Origin: Ianthella basta
Lineage: Eukaryota; Porifera; Demospongiae; Verongiida; Ianthellidae
Direction: 5' to 3'
Length of the DNA stretch: 64,000 nucleotides
NCBI GenBank assembly: GCA_964019415.1
Contig: OZ025871.1
Coordinates: forward strand, 787,129 to 851,128
Shown: positions 1 to 11,448 of the stretch, one piece after another
Layout: each line of letters starts with the position of its first letter
Numbering within the stretch: position 1 is the first letter of the stretch
The notes under the pieces: model-generated
The model's database searches: none
Seen by the model: only the letters and a program-made list of their open reading frames with translations
Told to the model about the DNA's origin: nothing
Position numbers and translations under genes: made by a program

Positions 1-159
1 TGGCTCCGCCTTCCCCCCCAAGAACTGACTGGAAAGGAAACTACAGCTTTGAAGCAGCTCATTCGCAGCTACAGAGAGTCAGCTTGGTTTCTACTACGAG
101 CAGCAGAACAACTTGAACAGACTCTGCCTAAACCAGGGTCATCCTCCTCAGCATCATAG
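1..159 (+). pseudogene. 3' end of the duplicated tail unit (previous array member), partial
   Basis: This is the last part of a terminal exon continuing from outside the window. From base 22 it reads in frame as ELTGKETTALKQLIRSYRES and ends in SSSSAS with a stop at 157-159. The same segment recurs after gene A (24423-24704) and gene B (41234-41535), so a further array member lies to the left. The C-run before base 22 has 7 Cs where the open gene A copy has 6, which puts the upstream part out of frame. The family is not recognised. The predicted C-terminus is helical and rich in Leu, Gln and Arg. It could be a live exon with a homopolymer error or a decayed copy. Confidence 0.55.
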
Positions 160-1882
160 TGTAGTCACCATGGCAACACATCAGTTGTTTTCAGTCACTC
201 GTTTCATCACATGACAGCACTTAATTGGCTCATCAATTCAATTCATAAGTGATGTGTGTTCTTGTTTTTATCCCTCATTAATTGTTGGTTAATTGTTGCC
301 TGAGTCAGTTGACAAGTTCACTATAATTATTCACACCATAAAGTGTGTGAATGGCTAATTGGAGCTGTTTAGCTACGTAATTAAATGTCAGACAGTACTG
401 ACAACTGTTATCTCTGGTATGCGCGCCATTTTTATATGCACGCCCCCCCGTGGCCTTATTTGGATTGAATGACGTCATAAAGCTTAAGGGGAGCGAGCCT
501 AAGACGGAACCACACGGAGTTAACTACTTCTTCTGCCACAACAGAAGATTCTCTGCGTGCGCAGCCGTTTAAATTTTGGACGCAATTGACTCCTTGCTGT
601 TTCATTCGGAGGATACAGTTAACCTAAGAGAGTTTGGTGTGCCAAGTTGAGGGCGGAACGCATTCCATTTCGGCACCTATTAGCTACTGGCCAGCGTCGG
701 TAGGAACAGTGAGTTGTACAGCGATGGACGTATTAGTTGTTTTCGCTATGTTTAGCGGTACTGCATATACCGGTATATAATTGGTATATCTGCTATTGTT
801 TAACACATGTGGGTTATGTCCACTCTGTTTACACAACGTGAACCTTGTGGTATTCGCGCCTTGAGGTGTGACATTCCTGTGTTGCTATGGCAACGCCTGC
901 GCTGCATGTGATGTGCGCGTGATTGAAGAGGCCTGTGCAATCAAACGTCATATCCGGTGATGGCAAGAAACGAGCTTTCAGGGGACAACAAAGAGTTGTG
1001 GTAAGAGGGAATCAAAGATGAAATCTTCACCGTTCTTAAACTTTAAAAGTATCAAGGTTTCATAGCTTTCTGTGAATGAATCCTGCACTTCGAATACGAC
1101 GAATGTGAAATGACGTCATAGCCTTGCTTTCGTTTTGTATTCCATATATGGCATGTCACGAGATTGTCGTGTGACTGAAGCATTTCGAGATGGCAGAAAT
1201 GAGTTTTGCAGTAAATCGCCTTCCCGACTTTGAAGGACACCAGCCCTTTGCGCGATGAGACCAGGTATTGCAACTTAAGGACGCTTTACAACTTCTCCAT
1301 GTGACCGCTTTTAGTACGAGGTTCCTATCGTGAGTTATCCAATGCCAAAGGTTCAGCTGCGAAGGAAGAATTTAGTTTTTGCAATGTAACTCTGCACCAG
1401 ATGGGTTTATCAAAAGCGGTCACATGGAAAACTTTGATGATGTGATTGTGCATGGTTCTGTGTATTTTCATTCACTTTTAGCCTCTCCCATTAAGTCGAT
1501 CGGTGATTTTCTGCGTTTTCATAGGTACTCTTGTCGGCGGCGAGTCTCCGTCAAGGAAGCCGTCAATGAAATACTTGTTGCACAGAATTGAAGTACAAGA
1601 ATGCAGCTTCAATTACATATACAGCTTGCTTTGTGCAGATTTTATCTGCAGGAGAAAGAGCAAAGAATACGAAGGTCAAAAATCGGCCCGCATTGTTTAC
1701 ATAGGACATAACCCACATGCGAATACCATCTTCAGAGCTAATGACTGTCGGGCAGTTGAGAACTCGACTGTCGTTGTAGCTTGCTCTTTCCTGTTAGCTG
1801 GCTAGCTAGTTCTTGCTGTGTCAGCTGCTCTTTGAAGCGGTATGAATCTATCATCACAAGCCTTGTTCCATCCTTACTGCAG
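160..1882. other. inter-unit flank, first part; no recognised gene
   Basis: Bases 160-300 are nearly identical to 24720-24880 and 41525-41690, so the tandem duplication extends past the tail exon. The rest is unique-looking. A 70-codon ORF at 1379-1591 matches nothing I recognise. The stretch near 1773-1830 resembles 42700-42760, which lies just upstream of the conserved noncoding exon in another unit. Confidence 0.5.
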
Positions 1883-2153
1883 GTTACACCTCTCTCCACT
1901 GTCCCTTTAAGGTGCCCTGTCCACTAGCTACTCTCCTCCAGCAGACGAAAAACTGTGCATTAACAGCACTGTACGAGGTCTACACTGTTCAACCATCACA
2001 TGCTGTATATAATTCATAGCACAACACTAACAGACAAGTTTCCCCTCACCTGTCAACAGTCAATAACGGCATTCATAACTCTACACACACCCGTGACCTC
2101 TGACTCAACAGTAGCAGCCAGACACGTGAAACTCCCTTTGCAATAAGCAACTG
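1883..2153 (+). promoter_or_regulatory. candidate 5' noncoding exon, copy 1
   Basis: The block is flanked by an acceptor-like site (ctgcag at 1877-1882) and a consensus donor (CTG then GTAAGTGCTCTTAT, intron from 2154). The same acceptor and donor flank related blocks at 25884-26322 and 42806-43254. None holds a shared reading frame. The inside is rich in CCACC/CACTC-type repeats that vary in length between copies. I infer an untranslated 5' exon of the downstream array gene. It could instead belong to another gene on the duplicated unit. Confidence 0.4.
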
Positions 2154-2749
2154 GTAAGTGCTCTTATGTTAATGTATGCGTTGGACAGAAATGACAGTGA
2201 CAGTGAATGGTGTCATTTATGGTGATGTTATGGAACATGACACACACAAATGAAAGTGACTGGTTTCGTTCCTCGTGAATTAAACCTGTCTCAATATTTC
2301 CACCTCACAATATCCTCAGCAAGCTGAATAATCAGTCACATCCTGTACATGGTGTTTGTCTCGCACAGCTCACTGCTTTCTCCCCTCCATTTTTAAAGTT
2401 ATGATGTCTTCAGTCGGGGAGAAAGGGTCTAGTGAATAGCCTATACATGCTTTTGTACAGAGTGCACCCCAATTTGTCACTTCTGTTAACAGAAACGTGT
2501 ATATAGCTACTCAATAGTTTCGCAAACAGTAATCTCCTTGTGCACTCACCGTAGAGGGCTGAAGTGGCATTGTTCTGGCTGCGTTTGCTTAGACAGTGGC
2601 ACTGCCATAGCTATAGATGTCTTCCATGATACTGTACACCTCGATTATGTCGATGACATAGATGCATATGTCGTATGGGGTTGATGATTCCTGGATGACT
2701 TCCAATTGACTCTCTCATAACCCAACAAAGACCAAATGTATGTTGATCC

Positions 2750-3395
2750 ACTCTTCTCGTTCATTGCATCACTCGCTATCCATCAACCTTGAAAGCTTAT
2801 GTTCTGCCTTCCCTTGATTATTGTTGTACAGTGTGGTATGGTTGTTCTAGAAAAGACAGTCAACGTCTCCAGAGGCTTGTCAACTATGGATGTAGAATAG
2901 CACTACACAAGGATCGCCGGTATTCTGCATTTGCTCTGTATACATGCTGACCTGGGACTCACCACTCTAGAAGGCGAAGACATGCAGCTATACATCTTGT
3001 ACAGATGGTGTACAAGTGTCATTCTGCAGCACCTCCATATTTGGTATCTCTCTTCCATACTCCTAAATACCACCACAACACTCAGACACGCACACTAGTA
3101 AGCCTGAGAAAGACAAAGACCACTTTTGGGCAAAAGGCATTTCGTTTCGTTGGAGTAAGCATGTGGAGATCACTACCAACATCAGTTAGGGATGCCAGTT
3201 CATTTCATGAATTCACCAGTCTCGCCAGGAACCTCATATTTTAATAACTGACATTATTCTATTTGGACCTAAACTCTGCATGATTATTATTGCATGTGTA
3301 TATGTACATTATGTTGTACTGGGTGCCTGAATAGTACGCTCTATGGCTAAAGGCTTCCCCGGAATAACAAAGCTTTCTTATCCTATCCTATCCTA
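2750..3395 (+). mobile_element. LINE 3' end: RT C-terminus remnant with TCCTA-type tail
   Basis: A broken frame from about 2800 reads like the end of a CR1/L2-type reverse transcriptase (LPSLDYCCTVWYG, then RLQRLVN). It continues at 3005-3244 with FGQKAFRFVGVSMWRSLP and SLARNLIF, the usual C-terminal block of such elements. The tail ends in a short tandem (ttatcctatcctatcctaa at 3376-3394), as expected of a LINE 3' end. A stop near 2950 and the lack of upstream domains show a 5'-truncated dead copy. The clade is uncertain. Confidence 0.6.
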
Positions 3396-4110
3396 ACGAA
3401 TAACCAAATAGCCAAATATTCATTTGGTAACCCAATATTTGATGAATAATTCTATTTGTTCTATTATTTTGTGGGTTTCTGTCGTAAAAATGGCCTCTAA
3501 TGCCCCCAAACCTCGTTTCGTTCAATGAATCAGTCGATATGTACGGAATGAAATGCCACACAATTCTCACATACCACGGAGAGACAACTGCAAAGTGATT
3601 TCCTCAGGTCAAATGCACCCATTTGTTATGTCTTATGGCTTTCTCCTCCTACTTCCAGTATTCACTACACAACCAACTGCCATATTCTGTTAGCCCTTCC
3701 AGTGGAACAAATATTTGACTATTCGTTCATTGCAGACAACGAATAGTCGACTTTGAACTATAATATTCAGTCGACCCTTCAACTTACAGACATTTTCGGG
3801 TTGGTTGTTCACACCGGGCACTGGGTACCGGAGTTGAAATTATGGTATTATGCACATAAACATGAGCAGTATTGCTGTATAAAATCTCTAGCTCGCAATT
3901 TATGTCAACTCTACATTTTGCAATTATACTGTATGTGTATGAATTCGTATAATATCATGCAAGCCGTTCCCGGATATCAGTATGGTGTAGACGAGCGATT
4001 AAAAGAAGGTCTGTAGAAATTGGCTCGAATGCTCTCCAGCTTCATTCAACATTAGCATCCTGTGCACTACACTGGTTGCTATCATTTGCTGTTATTTAAC
4101 CCTCTCTAAG
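3396..4110. other. duplicated inter-unit flank; no gene seen
   Basis: Low-complexity ATTCG-rich sequence is followed at about 4035 by sequence shared with 26560 and 43438 (the motif ttcaacattagcatc). No coding signal was found. Confidence 0.4.
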
Positions 4111-4570
4111 TACTTATATGAGAACATCGCAAAGAGGACCAGCCTCACAAGGGAAAGGATTAGAGAAGAGTACAGTCAGAAGGTGATGCTGTCACAGTGT
4201 GCCACAGCACGGCAAGAGGGAGACCTGTACCGGTCATTTGATGTCAACCAGTGGGCCAAATCAGTGACATTAACAAGGAATTTAGCACCTCACCCCACCA
4301 TTTTCTTTTGATTGGCCACACCCCCTGTACACACAACTATGTATCTGATTGGCTAAACACATGTACACCTAATCCTAGAATTTGATTGGCCACACACTAG
4401 CTGTCACCCTTAGCTATATTAATCAGTCTCATAATGTACATTCTCAGTTTTGTACGCAGCTGACAAAGGCCTTTGTGGACGAAACATCCTGCAATGCAGT
4501 TGCTGATTAATCTGATACATCATTGTTCATGAACTATTTTTTCCCACATTGAGTAACGTAGCAACGATCC
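4111..4570 (+). mobile_element. insertion present only in unit 1, with a coding-like fragment
   Basis: Aligning unit 1 with the same place in unit 3 (about 43500-43530) shows about 460 extra bases here. The first 200 bases are open and charged (ENIAKRTSLTRERIREEY, then DLYRSFDVNQWAKSV) and end at a TGA near 4309. The 3' part has tgacaaaggcctttgtgg followed by acgaaacatc, a linker sequence that recurs in animal retroelements. The host family is not recognised. Insertion by a retroelement or by gene-fragment capture are both possible. Confidence 0.35.
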
Positions 4571-6836
4571 TCTTCTTCTGCATTTAATTTATCTACCACT
4601 ACTGTCACTGTAGGTACCATTATCATAGTGACAGTGCAGTAGGCTCTTGGTGATGTTATGAAACATGTATTGTAACCAACAGAACATGACCATCACTGTC
4701 ACTGTTATATCTACCATAGCATGACACTATGTACGCAGTATTGCATTACTATGCCCAATACACATGGTGTTGAATCTGTGACCTGGATCGTAAACACTGT
4801 AATTTTTAAGGTAAGTTTCAAGATTGTGCCCTGCACTGAATTGCTGCTTTTAGATGGTAGTGCACAGGAGAAATCCTTGCTCCATGCACATTTTCATACT
4901 TTCTGGCCATTTCTGGGATAGTATGGTGAAGAAGAGAAACACGCTGTTTGCATTGTCATTGTATCTCAAGTGATACCTTTCTCCCTTTCAAATGGCCATG
5001 CATGCAAACCATGTCATCTGTTCACATGCACATGGTTGTGAGGTGACCTACCTCTTTCCTCACTTAACGATATGCATATACAGTTAAACTATGTATGGAT
5101 ATCATTTTCTGAACAGGGAATATTTTTTTTACATGTATCATGATTTCTATTAACACTGCATACAATATGCAACCATGCCATATAGAGGGTAGTATTGATG
5201 GGATTTAATATTTGGCAGATTTCGATTTTGAATTTATATTTTCACCAATATTTTCATCAGTGTATGAAGTATGGCGTCTGGGCAGCGCCATTGCATGGCA
5301 GTCAACACATGTTTGCAATGGACCACTTGCACACAAGCTACGGGTGACGTCACATCTGCCAACGCCTGTGCGGCCATTTTACATACAAAAAAGTTAGGCG
5401 AAATCAGCATTTCATTCTCTTGACGCTCGCGTGTTTCTAAACTGTTGCCTTTATTACAGGTTTGATCAAATGGCGTTGCAGTACAGACTTTACACTTGAC
5501 AACAAGGTTCGGGGAATGGAAATGAGCCAAAGTGTGACAAAAAAGAAGGTAATTTAGTGTAGCTGTCGACAATGCCTGTGTGGTGTTCTGTGACAAGCCA
5601 TCACACAACCCCAAAGTTTTCACTCACTGTTTTTGGGGTGATTCACATGGAAGATGAGGATAATTTCAAGAGTTTAGGACACTTGAGGGCTGGCTAGGCC
5701 ACCAGTCATCCCTGTGTCACAGGCACTTGCCACACTCTTTCAAGGCCTCGCAAACACCTGCTCCAAGGTTGCCTTCAACAACTGACACCACGGAGATACG
5801 GCCATAATGACTGGGCTCTTCAGATTGTGTGGGCATTGCATGGCTACACACCTTTCCGCGCACAGAATCACCTTGTTTTCGCTTGCGCACCGACGGATTT
5901 CCACCATTCGTACATTATTGCCTAGCATGAAGTCTGTACTGTGTCTTTCACACCATTTTTCGTAACTGTGCAATAAAGGGCACGGTTTAGACATGCGCGA
6001 GCGTCTAGAGAATGGAATGTGCATTTTGCCTATTTTTGCCTATCTTTTGTAACATGGCCACACAGCTGGTGCCAGATGTGACACGATAGGTGTGTAATTC
6101 CTTAAGGCTTGCGTGCAAGTCGGCCATTGATATAGACCTGAGAATCTACAAAGGAAAGTAGCTGTGGACAAGTGTAATGCTCTCTAGGAGAAAGAGACAG
6201 AGTAGGTGAATGAACACATGCTTGCAGGGGCAAGTTCTTGTGATGAATATTAATGCTGGAAAGAAGTGCAGTGTGACTCGCAGTGTGCACCTACGTCTGA
6301 AGATAGAGGAATCCCTAGTGCATTAGCCAAATTGTGTGCTGCCAATATTTTCCACTACATATGGTATAGAGCTATACTTTTCAAGAAGATAAGCAGTGTT
6401 CCAAATTGAGTCATCAATATATGTTGGAATTTACTTCATATGCTAGTGCTCTCTGCTTTATATTCCACCACTTTGAAACCTGAGTAAATGATCCACTGAT
6501 AAGTCTTCTTGTCAACTGGATGAGTACACACATAGTACTGCATCATCCTTACAATTATAAGCTATTAAAACACATTTTTATTAAGCTATTTACATAAGCT
6601 TAGATTTACCGACTGCGAAATAGTGTTTAAACTAATCTGGGGCAGGTTGTGTAAACTGGTTTCACAGAACCACTTCAGAGGTGTGAAATTAAATGGTGGA
6701 ATTGGAATTAATACAGGGATATGTGGCGAGTATGAGGCACATTTTGATGTCGTCCAGGGCAAAGAAAGGAATCCAGCTGGCAGCTTCAGGGGCTGAATGC
6801 AATGATCTTGCATAGAGCAAAATGTCAAGAGAATTA
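4571..6836. other. inter-unit flank with shared repeat; no gene assigned
   Basis: Bases 4600-4730 (ctgtcactgtaggtaccatt and following) recur at about 26640, 31660 and 43540, so they belong to the duplicated unit. ORFs at 5234-5623 (-) and 5740-6024 (-) have no recognisable domain. I see nothing else. Confidence 0.4.
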
Positions 6837-8422
6837 TGGGGTGTTCACACAAGGGCTGTAATGCACATTGAACGTGCATTCGATCCAGATCCGTGCGTTC
6901 ACACTGGGATACTCATTGGTTTAACCCTCCTGCCCTCAGCCTATGCATTTTTGGACTAAAAAGTCCACATTTTCTGGAATATTTCCAGCTTGCTGACAAG
7001 GGGGGTTCTCTGCAGTTGCGGTTATATTGTACTACATTGTTGGGCTATTCATTGATTGAGTCAAACCCTCTCAGATGAAAGCGCTGCTCGGACCAAGCCC
7101 ACTGTGAATATGCCTATTGTTTGATATGTTTGGCAACGTGATATTCTGCATAATCTATTGTATAACATTGGATACACTCTGTAATTTGTAAACAAAATGG
7201 CCGACCGTCAAAAATGGGCTTGTATCAAGACGTGATACAAGCCTTCTAAGGAGATGAATCTGTAATGCTGTTAGTGAACCTGAATATGAAGAATTTGAGA
7301 GTTGTATTGTAGATTTAGTCATTTGTATACTTTTCAGCTACAAGTTTTGACTGCGTATGGTCTGCCAACTTTGCATAAGCGCAAGTCAGTACTTACTGGT
7401 GAGGTTGCACTGTGCTTAGTATTATTAGATAGACAATTACCAGAGCTATTCAACGCTGTAACTGAAATGCCTCCACACCTGTTCACAAGGCTTACAAAAA
7501 TACTGAAATATGTTGCCTGTTTATTCGCGATAATTTTACATTTTTAGTTCGATTGCATCTCGGTTGCCATTGGAAACCAAAAACCATCATGAGCAGATAG
7601 TCCATTCTTCTGTGAACAAAATGGTACCAAACTCAGTAGTCTGCCTCACTCTATGGAAGGAAATGTGCCCTAAAAAGGCATACATGTTCAAATATACAAT
7701 ATATATGTGAGGGTAGGAGGGTTCATGTGCATCCACGAGGTGCTTTTGCCTTTGATCTGGCTTTGCGTGTTGATTACGTAGGCAATTATTCACAAGATTG
7801 CATAAATTGAAGCGGCTGCGATTTGATTCAGTGTTAAGCAAAGTGACAGCTGGAAGTGACAACATTCACGTACCAATGGCTGGTGTGGGTTGGAGCATTG
7901 AAGAGACCAGAACGCTAATCATCCTTTGGGAACAGGCAAATGTTAAGGCCAACTGGATGAGAAACTGGGCACTTTATGAAAAAATTGCGCTTGATATTGC
8001 TGAAGCAGGCTACGACAGAGCCTGGTAGCAGTGTAGGACCAAGATAGAGAATCTGACCCAACGCAAAGCGCTGGCAAGCAATTCCTGTGACAAGTATATC
8101 TTTACTTGCAAATATGTCTTCTGCAAAGCAAAATTCTTCTGTCAGCTCATCTTCTTAATCGTCTAGTCTCCCTCATCCTTCTATCTCTTTCATGCTTTTA
8201 GGCACAGCTGAGAGCAGTTGCACAATGAAATAACGAGCACGGCAACTGCTTCACTGTAGGCCATTTTCTCAAAAGTAGTTGTGTAACCATTAGCATGTGA
8301 TGTGCATCGCCCACAAATTACAAAAGAAAAACAATGTGAACAGGATTGATGCACAGTCAATGTACTTCTGATTCGCTAAGGTCTGATGTGCATTCCAAAG
8401 CACATCAAGTGTGAACACGCCT
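6837..8422. mobile_element. PIF/Harbinger-type DNA transposon, degraded
   Basis: The termini match as inverted repeats: the left end reads TGGGGTGTTCACAC and the right end is AGGCGTGTTCACAC on the other strand. An identical TTA flanks both ends (6834-6836 and 8423-8425), the 3-bp target duplication of PIF/Harbinger elements. Inside, a Myb/SANT-like frame (7798-8028), the usual accessory protein of this superfamily, is broken by a stop. A weak frame at 7302-7547 (MPPHLFTRLTKIL) may be a transposase N-terminal scrap. At 1.6 kb with no DDE domain, it is non-autonomous. Confidence 0.8.
7798..8100 (+). pseudogene. Myb/SANT-like DNA-binding protein remnant of Harbinger element
   Basis: The frame reads GWSIEETRTLIILWEQANV, then NWALYEKIALDIAEAGYDRAW, a TAG stop, then QCRTKIENL. 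This is the trihelix/MADF-like pattern: a Trp near the start, Trp in helix 2, and W-x-QC-xx-K in helix 3. The stop sits exactly between the conserved W and QC, so the domain cannot be made whole. It lies inside the TTA-flanked Harbinger element, where such a protein would help transposase bind the ends. Confidence 0.7.
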
Positions 8423-11208
8423 TTACACTGTAGAAACAGTGGTGGAGCACACAGTGATACCACTGAGGGGTTATGGCAGCTTGTAATGTATGGATATGTA
8501 TGGATATACCTGTTTGCTGCATGGCATTGTTCTATTTCTTCAATGCAATGTTGATCAAATTCTTGCCAAACAGGATAAAACCATGAGCAAAATCATGGAC
8601 TGTGTCATTATCACCACCATCTCATTTCACAGCTGATGAAATGGGTATAGTAGTCACATTCATGATAGTGAAGATGACAGCGACACAATAGTCACTATTT
8701 CCTGGTCACAAAGTGGATTATGAAATGTAAAATACGAAAGACCATGACAATGGCTGTCATGCATGGCAGCATGCACTTGCAGTGATGGTAGAAATGACAT
8801 TTGAGCAGAGTGCAAAGTGCAAAGAAGTGTCCTGTCAGTTAGAAAATCAAGCAGCAAACAATGGCCACACGACTGAAGACAGTGACGTGGATGCTGAAGT
8901 AGTGAGGAGGAATAGTGAAATCTGAGACCAAAAAAGCAATTAATGTGCTCATTGATGTACAGCTGCTAAGAACATACACTCTCTTGGTAACATTAATAAG
9001 GCTGATCAAGCTATACCATAAATTCCTACACTTGTCAACACAAGGTACAGGATTGAACCATCTAAGTGCTGGGGGCAAAGAATGGGAGAGACGGCCTAGC
9101 AGCAGTATAATACAATTATCTTATTATAATAAATGTAACGCACATTTTTGTTTTTCGGGATATTCTCCTTCAATTCTGGACAGAACGTCACGAAAATTGG
9201 TAGGATTACGAAGAGGCATACTGTGAGTAACCTTGCCAAGCCGAAATTTGCTTTAAGGCCGTTCTGTCTGAGTTCTTGCCACTTTTACAGTCGCTGCCAT
9301 ATCTAAGAGATAGGGAAAGATTGTGTTTCGTTGTCCAGAAACTCCTTCAATTTTCCACCGATCGTCACCAAACTTGGAAGAGTATATCACGGCAATATGG
9401 GGGTGACCTAAGGTGGTTGGTGCCTTCGCCGCTGGACTTCTTTAGACGAAATGGATTAATATATGTGAATTCTGTACGCACAGAGTTTTACGGAGCGATT
9501 CTACGGTTTGCTCCCAATCAAATGGACAATTCTGACTGAATAAACACTCAACTTTCAAACAGTATGCTGGGAACCCACCCGAAGGGCAGGCATTCAACTA
9601 GTAATAGTAATTAATGCACACCTTTGCATTATCAAGGTGACTCCTATTATTGCGTGTGCATTTCATACTAAATATACTACACTATATGTGCATATTTCAG
9701 GCAAACCTTACGTCAGATGAGACAGTACAAGAGAACACTTTTGTAATTGCTGCTGCTAACCACTAGAACAGAAGTACATGCTGTTGAAGACCAGTAGGCT
9801 GACTGTAGTTAGAGAAGTAGTTGCGACAGCTCAATATGAGACCAAGGGATAAAGTGGCCTGTGTTGTTCTTCTAACAGTGTTTAAGATTCAGAGCACGAA
9901 GCAAGGAAGTGCACGTTGTGAGATACTGCTACCAGCGTATTCTTCCCAAGTTCTAAATGAGTGAAGTGGCCCACTGCAACCCTCTCTGCGATCAGTCGAT
10001 CAATCTCCAGCCATGAAGTGATCCAAGAGCAGCACTGGAAGAATAGAGTGAGAGATAGCTGAGTCTCAAGCCATCATCAATTACCAAATCCAGAGCTAAT
10101 AGATACAGCTGTGAAGACCCGCTCTTGCTTCTTGACCAATGAATATGTACTATTAGCATAAATTCCTGCCAAACGCATCTGATTGGTCAAATAGGTGTGA
10201 ACTAATCGTTACTGGCCACTAGATCATCCCTTCCCTGCCTAAGCGCCCTGCATTTTAGATGGATGGTGTAGCAAGCCAGACTAGGAGAGACTATGGAGTG
10301 AATGAACAAATTATTCAGTGGCAACTCAAAAATAACAAGTGAAAACACAACCCACAGTAAGTACACCACTCCATCAGGCAACAGCCTGCATAAACTCAAA
10401 GCAAAGTGAAGTACTGATTAGAGAGGTTTGGCATAGCGTAAAACAATACAATTTACGATAACATATTGTGCAATCACAAAATACAGTAAAACACTTCCGT
10501 ATTTTACAATAGAACCGAACTTTATCGTTGCTCTTAAACGTTATGCACTTCACCATCTTTTCAGTGTCTGCGAGCGTCCTAGGCACTTCTACAGCGTCTA
10601 TGCGCATGTCACTACTCACCCGGTGAGCGGCGCACAGCGTAGTTTCCAGTTAGCAAGTATCCAGCTTTCTCAGTATGAGCGTGTGCCTTGGACCGTTCAT
10701 GCTCCTTCTGCGAGGTTCCTCTCGCTTATACAGCTGTCGCTCTTCTTACAAGGATACACACAGCTTCACCTGTACTTTTTAGCATTGCTGGCGACGTCTT
10801 CCTGCTTCGCGAGTTCGTCGGACATGAGCAGACCTACCTGTATAGTATCACCTGCCTCAGTGGAACTTGCTACCGGTCTAGCTGCTTCTTGTACTCGATT
10901 GCGAAGGGCGACGTCTTATTGCTTCTCGTTGTCTTCTTGCTTTGGCAAGTAATCTTCAGTCAATACGTGAGTTCCGTTGCCGCCATCTACTAGTTCTACC
11001 GTTTTTACCAAATTACCCTATGCCAAATGCGCTGAAGGCATCGTAATAACGGTACGATATCCACGGTATCCATGGGATACCGTAACATTATTATGCTATG
11101 CTGAAGCTCTCTAATAACACTTAACTGGTATATACAGATATGATCATCCATACCAAGACACATAAATAACATTATAAAACTTGTGCATCATGCATAACAT
11201 GGTGCATC
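8423..11208. other. upstream flank of gene A, shared with other units
   Basis: Long stretches resemble 32690-33900 (upstream of gene B) and 46480-46900 (upstream of the dead copy). Examples are the block at 8690-8890 (gacaatggctgtcatg and following) and the block at 9130-9590 against 33430-33870 (ctccttcaattttc, then ggtggttngtgccttc). The ORFs here (9276-9539, 10623-10952) show no recognisable domain. Nothing else seen apart from the MITE at 10219-10287. Confidence 0.45.
10219..10287 (-). mobile_element. truncated MITE related to 30275-30377
   Basis: Read on the other strand this matches the element at 30275-30377: the end agcaagccagacta plus the internal tcccttccc and taagcgcc segments. 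Only one terminus is clear, so it is a one-ended remnant. Confidence 0.5.
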
Positions 11209-11448
11209 ATGCAGTCTTATTGCCTTGTTGCTTACGTCACCATCATCTTGATCTCAAAACGTTTTGGCCATGCAAAGTCTGCATGGTCAACAGAAAGCAG
11301 TGTTGACGACCATATATATAACCAGTTCATGTTAAATAAGATTGTGTCTTCTGTAGGTCACATCTTCATATTTGCATGGCAGACAGCACAGTGGTTCTTT
11401 TTAGATACCAAGTGACTTGGAGATAGAAAGGCACCCCATTTGACTGAG
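11209..11448 (+). promoter_or_regulatory. conserved 5' proximal region of gene A with candidate splice acceptor
   Basis: The sequence before the ATG is conserved before genes B (about 33980-34246) and C (about 55700-55834) and before the dead copy (about 47060-47315). Shared pieces are cttgacctcaaaa..gtttt.gccat, a pyrimidine-rich stretch ending in TAG 35-70 bases before the ATG, and gacttggagag-like sequence. The TAG (ttctttttag at 11395-11404) could be the acceptor of a 5' UTR intron. No TATA box or initiator can be assigned with confidence. Confidence 0.4.

Noticed and set aside
5572..5690. THAP-like start (MPVWCSVTSHH)
   Set aside because: The CxxC-H spacing and the rest of the THAP domain are absent.
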